Assembly (NCBI GenBank): GCA_031271345.1
Contig: JAISVX010000003.1
Span: forward strand, 62,001 to 126,000
DNA from: Lactobacillaceae bacterium
GTDB lineage: Bacteria; Pseudomonadota; Alphaproteobacteria; RF32; CAG-239
DNA: 64,000 bases
Direction: 5' to 3'
The notes under the pieces are model-generated. The model did not search any database. It was given only the letters and a program-made list of their open reading frames with translations, and was not told where the DNA came from. Position 1 is the stretch's first letter. Each line of letters starts with the position of its first letter. Position numbers and translations under genes: made by a program. This document shows positions 40,631 to 49,183 of this stretch, piece after piece.

Positions 40631-40858
40631 ATGAAAAAATACATTTTATTTGTTTTGCTTTTTTTCCTATGCGTTCTCTATTTTTTATGGGGAGTGAAAG
40701 AAAGCAACAAAGCGGTTAGAGCCGATTGTGAAAAAGAAATTGTTATAAAGGAAAAGGAAAGGATAAAATATGTCTACAGGGCAAAGGAAAAAATATATTC
40801 GGAGCCTAATGCTGGTAGGGATGTTCTGCTTATGCTCATGTGTTCGGGAAAATTATGA
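40631..40858 (+). CDS. Rz-like inner-membrane spanin
   Basis: 75 residues: one N-terminal membrane helix (KKYILFVLLFFLCVLYFLWGV), then a charged helix with Lys/Glu, ending IYSEPNAGRDVLLMLMCSGKL, close to the tail pattern of small i-spanins in phages of alphaproteobacteria. It would link to the lipoprotein partner and fuse inner and outer membrane at lysis. The 3' part overlaps the next gene in another frame, the classic Rz/Rz1 arrangement. The ribosome site TTTATGGAGC is modest. Confidence 0.7.
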   Translation: MKKYILFVLLFFLCVLYFLWGVKESNKAVRADCEKEIVIKEKERIKYVYRAKEKIYSEPNAGRDVLLMLMCSGKL

Positions 40859-40997
40859 AAACTGTCCGATATTTCCTGTCGCGGGAGAGTCTGTGGGCGG
40901 GGAGTTGAAAAATATTCCTTATAACGGCTATGAAAATTTTTGGGAATGGCTCGGGAGAATCAATAAGTTGCGTCAGGAGTTGGATTTATGTAATTAA
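40770..40997 (+). CDS. Rz1-like outer-membrane spanin lipoprotein, overlapping in another frame
   Basis: 75 residues. A lipoprotein signal (YIRSLMLVGMFCLCSC, lipid Cys near 24) is followed by a short Pro/Gly/Asn-containing mature part and a conserved C-terminal W-E-W-L-G-R-I-N-K-L. The ATG sits inside the Rz-like gene after AAAGGAAAGG and is read in a different frame, with 89 bases of overlap. This matches o-spanins, which pair with the i-spanin across the periplasm. Confidence 0.7.
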   Translation: MSTGQRKKYIRSLMLVGMFCLCSCVRENYENCPIFPVAGESVGGELKNIPYNGYENFWEWLGRINKLRQELDLCN

Positions 40998-41096
40998 TAT
41001 TTTGCTTTTTGTAACTAATTTTTAACTCAAAAATGGTGTTATCAATAAATAACAGATTCTTTTATAATCGAGTCTCTCTATAACAAGCAGGAAAAT

Positions 41097-41420
41097 ATGA
41101 ATATACTTTGGAATTTACAAAATAAACTTAAGACCTCAGGTTTCTTAATGCTGTGCGTTATGGTTTTTGTATATTTTTTGTTTTATACAATTAATGGAGA
41201 GAGAGGGCTTTTAAAATATTTGTATCTGAAAAAAGAAATTGCTCAGGCACAAAAAATTGCCGACCAATATAATATTCAAAAAACCAAGCTCGAAGATAAA
41301 GTAAGGTTATTGTCAAGCTCAAGCCTTGACCTTGATATGCTTGAAGAAAGAGCAAGAGTGGTTCTTAATCTTGTCAGTGATGACGAATTTGTAATTCTTG
41401 ATAACTCCATTGAAGAGTAG
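41097..41420 (+). CDS. ftsB: Septum formation initiator, FtsB-like
   Basis: 107 residues of the FtsB/DivIC family: a short cytosolic N-terminus, one membrane helix (FLMLCVMVFVYFLFYTING), ERGL right after it, then a coiled coil (YLYLKKEIAQAQKIADQYNIQ) and the C-terminal LDLDMLEERARVVLNL...EFVIL that replaces the usual D-x-x-x-E-E-x-A-R. It recruits late divisome proteins together with FtsL and FtsQ. A -10-like TATAAT at 41063-41068 lies upstream. Confidence 0.85.
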   Translation: MNILWNLQNKLKTSGFLMLCVMVFVYFLFYTINGERGLLKYLYLKKEIAQAQKIADQYNIQKTKLEDKVRLLSSSSLDLDMLEERARVVLNLVSDDEFVILDNSIEE

Positions 41421-41592
41421 ATTATTTCTTTGATATGCTGTATCTTATAAAAAATAAAACATCTGCCGCAAGTATCTGATTGTTTATCAGTAGTTTTTAA
41501 TGAAACTAAAAAAGAACTGTATTTTTACGATTTTATTTGATATACATGAGAAGAATTTTTATTACAATGCGCAAAATAGGTAATAATATATT

Positions 41593-42813
41593 ATGAAAGA
41601 ATTTACCAAGAGGTCTAAGAAAAATATGAAGATTTCATATTCTGAAAAGAAGCCTCTGTTTTCCAATAAAGAGATTATTTTTAGGTCGGGAGGTCGAGCT
41701 AAAGTTTTCCATATATCGTCTAAGGCTCAAGTCATCTTCTTGAGCATAATGACGTTTATTGCCGTTTGGACATTCTATTCATATTATGTTTACAACAAGT
41801 CTGGAACAATCATCTCAATAAAAGACAAAGAGCTTGGGGAAACCAGAGACGCTTATGTTGATTTAATGACAGATTTTGTAACCCTTCATAAAAACATTCT
41901 TTCGGTTATAGATTCTATTGAAAAGACCGAAGCCAAAAATAACCGCGAGCTTGAGCTTTACAGAAATCAGGCGCTGGTTGTCGAAGACAAAATCAAGCAG
42001 ATTACCGAAGAGGTTGACTGGGCTGATAACGGAGTTATTAACGAAAAAGCCAATATAAGCGAAGCTCTTCTGCAAAGGGATATTGCGACATCTGAACGCG
42101 ATGTTTTGAAAAAACAGCTTAAAGACCTTGTGGAAGATGTTGAAGAGATTAAAAAAGCCGAGTTTGAAATCTTAAAAAGGGTAGAGCAGGTTGCGGGCGG
42201 CGAAGTTAACAAAATAAAAAATGCTATAAGCACAATTAACAAGCCGTTGAAATCAAAATCTTTATATTTCAATCCGTTAAATAAAAAAACTGATGGCAAA
42301 GGCGGTCCGTTTGTTCCCGCTTCCCAAAAAGTAAAAGATAAAAAGCTAGATGATAAACTTTCTTCAGCCATGAGCAATCTTGACGACTGGGAGTATTATA
42401 AGGAAGTGGTTCAATATGTGCCTATTGGCAAGCCGGTGTGGAGCTATTGGATTTCTTCAAAATTTGGAACAAGAAATGATCCGTTCAAGAACTCTCAGGC
42501 AATTCATAAGGGAATAGATTTAGCCAGCCGTACAGGCAATAAGGTTAAAATTATGGCAAAAGGCAAAGTTAAAACAGCGGAAGTTAACAAAACTTACGGC
42601 AATTTAATAGTTGTTGATCATGGAAACGGTTTTGAGACTAAATATGCTCACCTGCATAAAATGTATGTAAAAAAAGGCGATATGGTTGAAGCTGACGCCG
42701 CTATAGGAGAAGTAGGAAGCACAGGACGCTCTACCGGTCCCCACTTGCACTATGAAATATTATATAGAGGTCATCCTGTTGATCCTCTGCCATTTATAAA
42801 AACCAAACTTTGA
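41593..42813 (+). CDS. M23 (LytM) peptidase domain envelope protein
   Basis: 406 residues. A membrane helix near 45-68 (AQVIFLSIMTFIAVWTFYSYY), a periplasmic coiled coil about 80-205, and a C-terminal LytM domain: SSKFGTRNDPF, HKGIDLAS (first His and Asp ligands), and HLHYEILYRGHPVDPLPF with the H-x-H ligand pair. The zinc site is complete, so it is probably an active peptidoglycan endopeptidase, not only an EnvC-type activator. It lies ten bases before a bactofilin, a pairing that is widespread and points to cell-shape control. Confidence 0.9.
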   Translation: MKEFTKRSKKNMKISYSEKKPLFSNKEIIFRSGGRAKVFHISSKAQVIFLSIMTFIAVWTFYSYYVYNKSGTIISIKDKELGETRDAYVDLMTDFVTLHKNILSVIDSIEKTEAKNNRELELYRNQALVVEDKIKQITEEVDWADNGVINEKANISEALLQRDIATSERDVLKKQLKDLVEDVEEIKKAEFEILKRVEQVAGGEVNKIKNAISTINKPLKSKSLYFNPLNKKTDGKGGPFVPASQKVKDKKLDDKLSSAMSNLDDWEYYKEVVQYVPIGKPVWSYWISSKFGTRNDPFKNSQAIHKGIDLASRTGNKVKIMAKGKVKTAEVNKTYGNLIVVDHGNGFETKYAHLHKMYVKKGDMVEADAAIGEVGSTGRSTGPHLHYEILYRGHPVDPLPFIKTKL

Positions 42814-42823
42814 GGATGTAGAA

Positions 42824-43246
42824 ATGAAAAATTTGAAAAGAATGTTATATCTTAAATTTGCGAGAAGAATGAGTAAAAGCGCTTCTGAGAATGTTCCGGT
42901 TCCAAGTATTATAAGCAACAATACAAAAATTATCGGCGACATTTCAAGCAGCGGCATTCTTCATATCGACGGCAGAGTTGAAGGGGATATTCTTTGCGAA
43001 GAGCTGGTTATTGGGGTTAAGGGGCTTATAGCGGGTTCGATAACTGCAAATAATCTTCAGATTTATGGTACGCTGCAAGGCAAGGCAACGGTTGACAGCT
43101 TGTTTATCGCCAAGACAGCGAAGCTTATCGGCGATGCCAGCCATTCGTCTATTGCCATTGAGCCGGGAGCATATATTGACGGTCACTGTACTCACAACGG
43201 AGACAGAAAAAGACCTGATGATTTATTGTCGGCAGCCGATAAATAG
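42824..43246 (+). CDS. Bactofilin
   Basis: 140 residues. The central DUF583 beta-helix is clear: NNTKIIGDISSSGILHIDGRVEGDI, GLIAGSITANNLQIYGTLQG, ATVDSLFIAKTAKLIGD. Short polar ends, no signal peptide. Bactofilins polymerise at the inner membrane and often work with a neighbouring M23 peptidase, here the preceding gene. GAGGATG provides the ribosome site. Confidence 0.93.
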   Translation: MKNLKRMLYLKFARRMSKSASENVPVPSIISNNTKIIGDISSSGILHIDGRVEGDILCEELVIGVKGLIAGSITANNLQIYGTLQGKATVDSLFIAKTAKLIGDASHSSIAIEPGAYIDGHCTHNGDRKRPDDLLSAADK

Positions 43247-43307
43247 CCAAAAGAAAGAAAATAGTTCTTTTAACGGTTTCAAGATTTTTTAATAAAGGTA
43301 TATTGGA

Positions 43308-43796
43308 ATGGCAAAAAAGGCTAAAAAAGCATTTTTTATCACCACTGGACAAGTGGCTCAAAACCGCAGAGCAAACTTTGATTATGAAATATCGGAGAAG
43401 TTTGTCGCCGGATTGGAGTTAAAAGGCACAGAGGTCAAGTCTTTGCGCCTTGGTCACGCCAATATTAACGACGCGTACGGCGTTGAGAAAAACGGCGAAA
43501 TTTATATTTCTAATATGTATATTGCCGAATATTCAAATAAAGGCTACGAAAGCCACGAAGAAAAAAGAGATAGAAAGCTGCTTTTAAATAAAAAAGAAAT
43601 AAAAAATATTATGGGTGAGCTGTCCAAAAAGGGCGCGACTTTAGTTGCCATGAGTTTATTCTTTAATGATAAAGGGCTGGCAAAACTTGAGGTTGGTCTC
43701 GGTCGCGGCAAAAAACTGTATGACAAGCGCGAAACCGAAAAAGAACGCAATTGGCAGAGAGATAAGCAGCGTATCTTAAACAACGCGAATCACTAA
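43308..43796 (+). CDS. smpB: SsrA-binding protein SmpB
   Basis: 162 residues. QNRRANFDYEISEKFVAGLELKGTEVKSLRLGHANI and the C-terminal LGRGKKLYDKRETEKERNWQRDKQRIL are typical. It binds tmRNA and delivers it to stalled ribosomes. The C-terminus overlaps by four bases the convergent NUDIX gene. The tmRNA gene itself is not in the window. Confidence 0.96.
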   Translation: MAKKAKKAFFITTGQVAQNRRANFDYEISEKFVAGLELKGTEVKSLRLGHANINDAYGVEKNGEIYISNMYIAEYSNKGYESHEEKRDRKLLLNKKEIKNIMGELSKKGATLVAMSLFFNDKGLAKLEVGLGRGKKLYDKRETEKERNWQRDKQRILNNANH

Positions 43797-44428
43797 TCTT
43801 TATATTTTTTGTTTTTTTCCCGCAAAAACTGCCTGCCCAGGCGGAAATCCATGACTTTTTCATAGATTCTCTTGTTGTAATGGCTGTTATGCGGGTTGTC
43901 TTTTATCACAGAGTTATTCGGGTCGAATTTCATATCCCGCCACTCTTCCATTGAAATCCATTTTATATCAAATCCTTCGTCAGGAGCTACTTTAGGAACG
44001 CAGTTTTCTGGAATCTGCACCAGAAATGCCGCGTCATAGATAAGATGTTGTGGAATGGTTGTGCCGTTTTTAACGTGTTCTCCGAAGCTCCAGATTACAA
44101 AATCAATCGGTTTGCCGCTTAGAAGTTTTCCATCAAGATGTCCTTCTTCTTTTAATTCCGTAAGTGCGACTTCTGCCAGATTTGGGTTATTATCGGCATG
44201 TCCGCCGAACTGTTTGTAAAAATCATGCAGAATATGGTGCATAACCAGAACTTTGGTCATATCTTCGTTAACAACAATGCAGGAAGCGGTAATGCATCCG
44301 CTGCCGTCATTTGAACGTTCATAGATGTTTTCTTTATGCGAGGTAAAATGCCGCAGTCTGGCAATATGCTTGTTTTCCAAGGCATCATAAGGTTTATATT
44401 CATTTATGAGAAAATCAATTTCATTCAT
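43793..44428 (-). CDS. NUDIX hydrolase
   Basis: 211 residues. The NUDIX box is FGGHADNNPNLAEVALTELKEEGHL (broken here into FGGHADNNPNLAE and VALTELKEEG); the usual R-E of R-E-x-x-E-E is T-E, while the metal-binding E-L-x-E-E is kept. It would hydrolyse a nucleoside diphosphate linked to some moiety. The N-terminal ~45 residues are a family-specific extension. Single gene, convergent with smpB. Confidence 0.85.
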   Translation of the reverse strand: MNEIDFLINEYKPYDALENKHIARLRHFTSHKENIYERSNDGSGCITASCIVVNEDMTKVLVMHHILHDFYKQFGGHADNNPNLAEVALTELKEEGHLDGKLLSGKPIDFVIWSFGEHVKNGTTIPQHLIYDAAFLVQIPENCVPKVAPDEGFDIKWISMEEWRDMKFDPNNSVIKDNPHNSHYNKRIYEKVMDFRLGRQFLREKNKKYKD

Positions 44429-44466
44429 TTTGTTTTTTGCCTTAGCTTATGGTAAAACGCAGAAAA

Positions 44467-45900
44467 TTAGCCGCCGTTGGCTTTTTTGCTCATAATTTTT
44501 TTGTTTAGCATTTGTTCAGCGGCGTTGTCGCTGCTGTTGTGCCGTGTGTTTTCCTGCTGCATGCCGGTTTCAATTCCGCTTTGTTTAACAATGAAGTTCC
44601 ATTTTTTTTCACCGTTTAGTGCCTTATAAAGATTTTCTACGACAGACTTATCCACTCCTTGTCTTAAAGCTCTTACATACTGGGCGCCGGTAATTGAAAT
44701 TTGGTCTTCTTTTGGCTCTGAAGATTTTTCGGGAACATGAGCGTTAATTCTATTGTTTGCATCTTCATTAATGTTTGCGATATTTTCCAAAGCATAATCA
44801 AAAGCGTCTTTGCCGGCAGTGTTTATATCGGGAGCGAAGCCTTTTGTTTCTTCAAAACCGCTGCTTTTTGGCATGGATAAATGTTTTGTCGCTATTTTAA
44901 CATTATATCCGCAAGGCAGAGGGTAAGAATTTTCTCCAGAGACTTCCTCATAACATCCAGATGTATTTTCTCCAATGAGCGTTACGCCCGGATGATTTCT
45001 GAGCATTGCGCAGGTTGATTCGGCAGCGGAGCCGGTGTTTCTGTCGATTAAAACCGAAATAGGCTTTTTATACCCGCCGCTTTCAAAAGCAGGGTAGGTT
45101 TCTTCATAGTTTTTCATATCGAAAACAGTAATGTTTTCACCCGTATACGCATCATTTGCAAGTCTTTGATTAAATTCGTCTTTCGATAATTCGCCGTTCA
45201 GACAACGTAAGGCGTCGGCTTGTTTGGTATCTCTGTACGAAGCGGTTTCGCATGGCTGAACCTCGTTGCCGTAAAGAGTGCTGCTGACAAACTCAAATCC
45301 CAAAGCAGAGCCGCCTCCATTTCCTCTTATGTCAACTATCAGGCTGTCAAATTTCTCCGAGCCGTCGGGATTAAATATATGGCTTTTAAGCTCTTTGCTG
45401 AAATCCATTAATTCTTCGATATTATATATTCCCGATTTCGGCAAAGCAATTATGCCGATTTTTTGTCCGTTTTCTTCGCGGCTTGAAAGTTCGTACCTTT
45501 TTTCTGCGTTCTCAGCGATGTTTTGACCGACGTTTCCGTTTGTATGTTTATAAAAAGGGTTGTTTCCGTCAGAGTTGCTCAATACAAGGTGCTTATCTGG
45601 AAGCGCTTTGAAAGAAGCGTCGACAATTCTCATCAACTCGGATGCTTTAACAAGTTCTGGAGCATTGTTGTATATTTTTTCGATTCTTTCTTCGAAAAGT
45701 TTTTTTGAAGCCTCGTCAAAATTGGTATATCCGGCGTGTCCTTCAGAAATCATGCAGGCAATTATGCTCAGGCTTTTCCTTTGTTCTTTTTTGGTCAGAA
45801 ACCTGTCTTTTTGCGGTCTTTTATCGTCAGAATCAAATAGGGAGGCTTCTGCATGACCCCACCCTTCATTAACGATTTCACTAAAGCTGGCTTTTTTCAT
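44467..45900 (-). CDS. S41-family (tail-specific protease-like) peptidase without signal peptide
   Basis: 477 residues. The S41 core shows DIRGNGGG (190-197), LIDRNTGSAAES (284-295; Ser291 is the likely nucleophile) and IGENTSG (309-315). No PDZ domain is evident and, unusually, no signal peptide or membrane helix is present, so it would stay in the cytosol unless secreted by another route. The C-terminal ~110 residues are polar and low in structure (Asn, Glu, Lys, Ser). Possible roles are processing of a cytosolic protein or action as a secreted effector; both are conjecture. Confidence 0.8.
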   Translation of the reverse strand: MKKASFSEIVNEGWGHAEASLFDSDDKRPQKDRFLTKKEQRKSLSIIACMISEGHAGYTNFDEASKKLFEERIEKIYNNAPELVKASELMRIVDASFKALPDKHLVLSNSDGNNPFYKHTNGNVGQNIAENAEKRYELSSREENGQKIGIIALPKSGIYNIEELMDFSKELKSHIFNPDGSEKFDSLIVDIRGNGGGSALGFEFVSSTLYGNEVQPCETASYRDTKQADALRCLNGELSKDEFNQRLANDAYTGENITVFDMKNYEETYPAFESGGYKKPISVLIDRNTGSAAESTCAMLRNHPGVTLIGENTSGCYEEVSGENSYPLPCGYNVKIATKHLSMPKSSGFEETKGFAPDINTAGKDAFDYALENIANINEDANNRINAHVPEKSSEPKEDQISITGAQYVRALRQGVDKSVVENLYKALNGEKKWNFIVKQSGIETGMQQENTRHNSSDNAAEQMLNKKIMSKKANGG

Positions 45901-45983
45901 AATCTTTCCGCGTTGTTTTTTTATAAGATTAGTCTAACATTATTTTTTGACAAAAACAATATTTTTTAGACATATTTTTTATT

Positions 45984-46439
45984 TTATGTTCTTTTTTTCT
46001 TAAAAAACTTTTTTAGTATCTCGGAACATTCTTTTTCCATAATGCCGCCAAAGATGTTTGGTTTATGGTGGCAAGTTGAAGCTTCGTAAAATTTTACGCC
46101 GTTTTCCACGGCTCCGCCTTTTTCATCATACGCCCCGAAATATAAATTTTCTATACGGGAGAAAGATATTGCGCCGGCGCACATCGTGCATGGTTCCAAA
46201 GTCACGTATAAATCCATTCCGCGCAGGCGGTTTGCGGCAAGCTTTTGGCATGCTTCATTTATCGCGAGCATTTCGGCATGGGCGGTCGCGCATAAGCTGT
46301 GCTGGCTTAGATTATATGCTTCGCTTATGATTTCCCCGGTAGTATTATCGACAACAACCGCGCCGATGGGGACTTCGTCGTTGTCGAACGCTTGTCGGGC
46401 TAGTTCTAAGGCTCTTTTCATGTATTTATTGCCGGTCAT
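45984..46439 (-). CDS. tadA: tRNA-specific adenosine deaminase TadA
   Basis: About 151 residues, from the ATG whose first base is 46439 (AAAAGGAAAA site); another ATG 15 bases upstream has none. Zinc site HAE (54-56) with catalytic Glu and PCTMC (83-87). PIGAVVVD and GAYDEKGGAVEN are also typical. It deaminates A34 to inosine in tRNA-Arg(ACG). Confidence 0.94.
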   Translation of the reverse strand: MTGNKYMKRALELARQAFDNDEVPIGAVVVDNTTGEIISEAYNLSQHSLCATAHAEMLAINEACQKLAANRLRGMDLYVTLEPCTMCAGAISFSRIENLYFGAYDEKGGAVENGVKFYEASTCHHKPNIFGGIMEKECSEILKKFFKKKRT

Positions 46440-46506
46440 AATTTTCCTTTTCATTATGAATAATTTATATTACTATGCGGACAAATAAACAAGAAAGATT
46501 TATGTC

Positions 46507-47232
46507 ATGAGTGAGAGAATAGCAAAATTTATTGCCCGTTCAGGCGTTTGCTCAAGAAGAAAAGCCGAAGAACTGATTTTACAGCAGCGCGTTACCGTAA
46601 ATGGCGAAACAGTTATTTCTCCGGCGTTTAATATTGAGGGAAACGAAGTTGTTAAAATTGACGGCGAGAAACTGGCTCAGGCAGAGCAGACAAGGGTGTG
46701 GCTTTATTATAAACCTGTTGGTCTGGTTACAACTCATAAGGACGACAAGGGGCGTCCCACAGTGTTTGAAAACCTTCCCGAAAACATGCCGAGAGTTATT
46801 TCTGTCGGACGTCTTGACCTAAACTCCGAAGGCTTGTTGATATTAACCAATAATGGCGATTTATCGCGTAAATTGGAGCTTCCTGAAAATGGCTGGTCGC
46901 GCCGATATAAAGTTAAGGTTCATGGAAAAATTGTAAAAAGCAAGATAGAAGAACTTGAAAAAGGCGTTACTATCGAGGGGATAAAATATGCTCCTGCTAA
47001 GATAGAAACAGATGTTGAAAAAGGTTCTAACTCGTGGTTTACAATCACTTTGAAAGAAGGAAAAAACCGAGAGGTCCGCAATCTGATGAAGTATGCAGGT
47101 TTGGATGTGGCTCGTCTTATCCGCATTTCTTACGGACCTTTCCAGTTGGGAAACATGAAAAAAGGCGAGGTTAGGGAAGTCAACAATAAAACCTTAAAAG
47201 AACAATTGGGAAGCAAGTTTATAACGAATTAA
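46507..47232 (+). CDS. rluB: Pseudouridine synthase, RsuA/RluB/E/F family
   Basis: 241 residues. An S4 domain (RIAKFIARSGVCSRRKAEELI) leads, followed by the catalytic GRLDLNSEGLLILTNNGDL with the nucleophile Asp, and SWFTITLKEGKNREVRNL. The family modifies 23S or 16S rRNA; RluB (U2605) is the best guess from S4 plus length, but RsuA/RluE/F cannot be excluded. It lies 17 bases before rsmD, a usual partnership in alphaproteobacteria. Confidence 0.88.
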   Translation: MSERIAKFIARSGVCSRRKAEELILQQRVTVNGETVISPAFNIEGNEVVKIDGEKLAQAEQTRVWLYYKPVGLVTTHKDDKGRPTVFENLPENMPRVISVGRLDLNSEGLLILTNNGDLSRKLELPENGWSRRYKVKVHGKIVKSKIEELEKGVTIEGIKYAPAKIETDVEKGSNSWFTITLKEGKNREVRNLMKYAGLDVARLIRISYGPFQLGNMKKGEVREVNNKTLKEQLGSKFITN

Positions 47233-47249
47233 ATGGAATCTGACTGAAT

Positions 47250-47792
47250 ATGAGAATAATTGCCGGCGCGTATAGGGGAAAAAATCTTAATGCCCCCGCT
47301 TCAAATGATGTCCGCCCAACTTCGGACAGAGCCAGAGAGGCTGTGTATAATATTTTAACCTCAAAAATTGATAATGACTGGGAAAACTATAGTTTGTTGG
47401 ATGTTTTTGCAGGTACTGGAGCATTTGGTCTGGAAGCAATATCAAGAGGGGCGAAAGAGGTTTGTCTTCTTGATAAAGATACTGCGCTGGCAGCTAAAAA
47501 TGCCAGCCTGTTTCCCAAGGAGCAGTCCAAAATCAAAATTGTCAAAGCAGACGCGTTAAACCTTCCAGTATCGCATTCAAAATATGATATGGTTTTTCTT
47601 GACGCTCCATATCAAAGAGATATGAGTGCAAAAGCTCTTGAAGAACTAAAAAACAAGGGATGGTTTCAAAAAGGCGCGCTTTGTATCATTGAATTGGAGA
47701 AAAAAGAAGATTTTATTTTACCGGCAAACTTTGAGGAAGTTGATAACCGAAAATATGGAATAGCCAGATTTATCTTTGCGCAGGTATTATAA
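47250..47792 (+). CDS. rsmD: 16S rRNA (guanine-966-N2)-methyltransferase RsmD
   Basis: 180 residues. MRIIAGAYRGKNL, RPTSDRAREAVYNIL, DVFAGTGAFGLEAISRGA (SAM loop) and FLDAPYQ, where the usual D-P-P-Y/F appears as D-A-P-Y. It methylates G966 in the small-subunit P-site region. Operon with the pseudouridine synthase. Confidence 0.93.
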   Translation: MRIIAGAYRGKNLNAPASNDVRPTSDRAREAVYNILTSKIDNDWENYSLLDVFAGTGAFGLEAISRGAKEVCLLDKDTALAAKNASLFPKEQSKIKIVKADALNLPVSHSKYDMVFLDAPYQRDMSAKALEELKNKGWFQKGALCIIELEKKEDFILPANFEEVDNRKYGIARFIFAQVL

Positions 47793-47819
47793 AAAAGCCC
47801 TCGGTAACGAGGGCTTTTA
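47791..47819. terminator. Terminator between convergent rsmD and plsC
   Basis: AAAAGCCCTCG / CGAGGGCTTTT with GTAA loop; symmetric, so it serves both strands. Confidence 0.9.
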
Positions 47820-47821
47820 GG

Positions 47822-48592
47822 TTATTCTTTTTCTGCGGCTGCCGCGGCATAAGGATAGTTTTTTATTGTCTCCGCATTTAGCTCCGAGCATTTAACCTCA
47901 ATTATATTTTGCAGTTCGGCAATAAATTCTCTTTTATCAAGATTACGCTCAATCGGCTTCATAAATTCAAAAATAACTTTTCCCGGATACCTTAAAAATG
48001 AATGTTTTTTCCAGAAAAAGCCGGTGTTCAGTGCGACTGGTATAACCGGGGCATCGACATTTTGATATATAAAAGCAATTCCTGGTTTATATTCTTTGCA
48101 TGAACCGGGTTTTGTTCTCGTGCCTTCGGGAAAAATGATTATTGAGCGTCCTTCATTTATGAAATCTTTTGATATATCCAGCATCTTTTTCATTGCGGCG
48201 CTGCCTCCGCTTCTATCTACGGGAATGGAGCCATAAGCCGCGACAGCCCAGCCAAAGAAAGGAACGTAAGAAAGTTCTTTTTTGAATATAAATGTCGCGC
48301 CTTTTTTTATTATGGAAGTTAAAAAGTATGTTTCCATAGCGGATTGGTGCTTTGAAGCGTATATGGCTCCGCCTTTTGCAATATTTTGTTTTCCTCTTAT
48401 CTCAATTTTAAGACCGCAGACAGCCCAAAGCAGCACTCTAAAAAACGGCATTATGCAGTCATTCCATGCAAATCCCACCCATTTATATGGAACAAACCAT
48501 CCGAAAGTTGATGTCAGCGCTAAAAAAACAAAAGCTAGCGGATAGTATAAAATATTAAAAATTAAAGACCTTATGATTACTAGTACTAACAT
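47822..48592 (-). CDS. plsC: 1-acyl-sn-glycerol-3-phosphate acyltransferase
   Basis: 256 residues. Motif I is KHQSAMET (H-x4 with Glu in place of the usual Asp, as in many alphaproteobacteria), motif II around KKELSYVPFFGWA, motif III FPEGTRTKPG, and a hydrophobic N-terminus that anchors it in the inner membrane. It makes phosphatidic acid from lysophosphatidic acid. Followed two bases later by the DUF218 gene and then ftsX/ftsE, all on the minus strand. Confidence 0.92.
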   Translation of the reverse strand: MLVLVIIRSLIFNILYYPLAFVFLALTSTFGWFVPYKWVGFAWNDCIMPFFRVLLWAVCGLKIEIRGKQNIAKGGAIYASKHQSAMETYFLTSIIKKGATFIFKKELSYVPFFGWAVAAYGSIPVDRSGGSAAMKKMLDISKDFINEGRSIIIFPEGTRTKPGSCKEYKPGIAFIYQNVDAPVIPVALNTGFFWKKHSFLRYPGKVIFEFMKPIERNLDKREFIAELQNIIEVKCSELNAETIKNYPYAAAAAEKE

Positions 48593-48594
48593 GG

Positions 48595-49173
48595 CTAATC
48601 GTTTCCTAAAATTTTGTTAAAACAGTTCTTTATGTAAGAAAATAAAAATTTATTATATTCCGAAGCGATAAAATTGAAGCTGCCCCAGCTTTTCCACCAT
48701 TTCTTTTGAACATTGTCCGAGAATACGGGATGAATTATGATTTTTACATCATTGTTTTTGGTTTTTAACTCTTCAATGCTTCTAGGCATGTGATAATTTG
48801 ATGTGACAAGCCTTATTGAAGATATTTCGTTTTTCACTATCCAATTATTGACTTCAATCGCGTTTTCAAACGTGTTATGAGCCTCCTGACCAATTTCTAT
48901 ATTGTCGCTTACCTCATCCGGGCTGATTATCTCTTCCAAAGAAGCCTCTTTTGATACTCCGGATATAAATAACTTATCCGCCAGTCCGTCATTAAACAAT
49001 TTTTGAGCTTCGTCAATTCTGTTTTTTCCGCCGGTTAAAACGACTATGGCGTCCGTTTTTTCATTATTGTTTTTAAACATATATATCCTGTTGTTAAAGG
49101 CCATAAAGCCCCCAAACCATAGAACAGCCGTTAACATTATAATGAATATCGCAGTTTTTATTAGTTCCTTCAT
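48595..49173 (-). CDS. YdcF/SanA-like DUF218 membrane protein
   Basis: 192 residues with one N-terminal helix (TAIFIIMLTAVLWFGGFMAF) and a DUF218 domain facing the periplasm: DAIVVLTGGKNRIDEAQKLF, LFISGVSKE, and SIRLVTSNYHMPRSIEEL. Relatives (ElyC, SanA) affect envelope integrity and lipid carrier handling. It sits in the ftsE-ftsX-DUF218-plsC run, a common alphaproteobacterial arrangement. Confidence 0.85.
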   Translation of the reverse strand: MKELIKTAIFIIMLTAVLWFGGFMAFNNRIYMFKNNNEKTDAIVVLTGGKNRIDEAQKLFNDGLADKLFISGVSKEASLEEIISPDEVSDNIEIGQEAHNTFENAIEVNNWIVKNEISSIRLVTSNYHMPRSIEELKTKNNDVKIIIHPVFSDNVQKKWWKSWGSFNFIASEYNKFLFSYIKNCFNKILGND

Positions 49174-49183
49174 CTTAAGCTTC

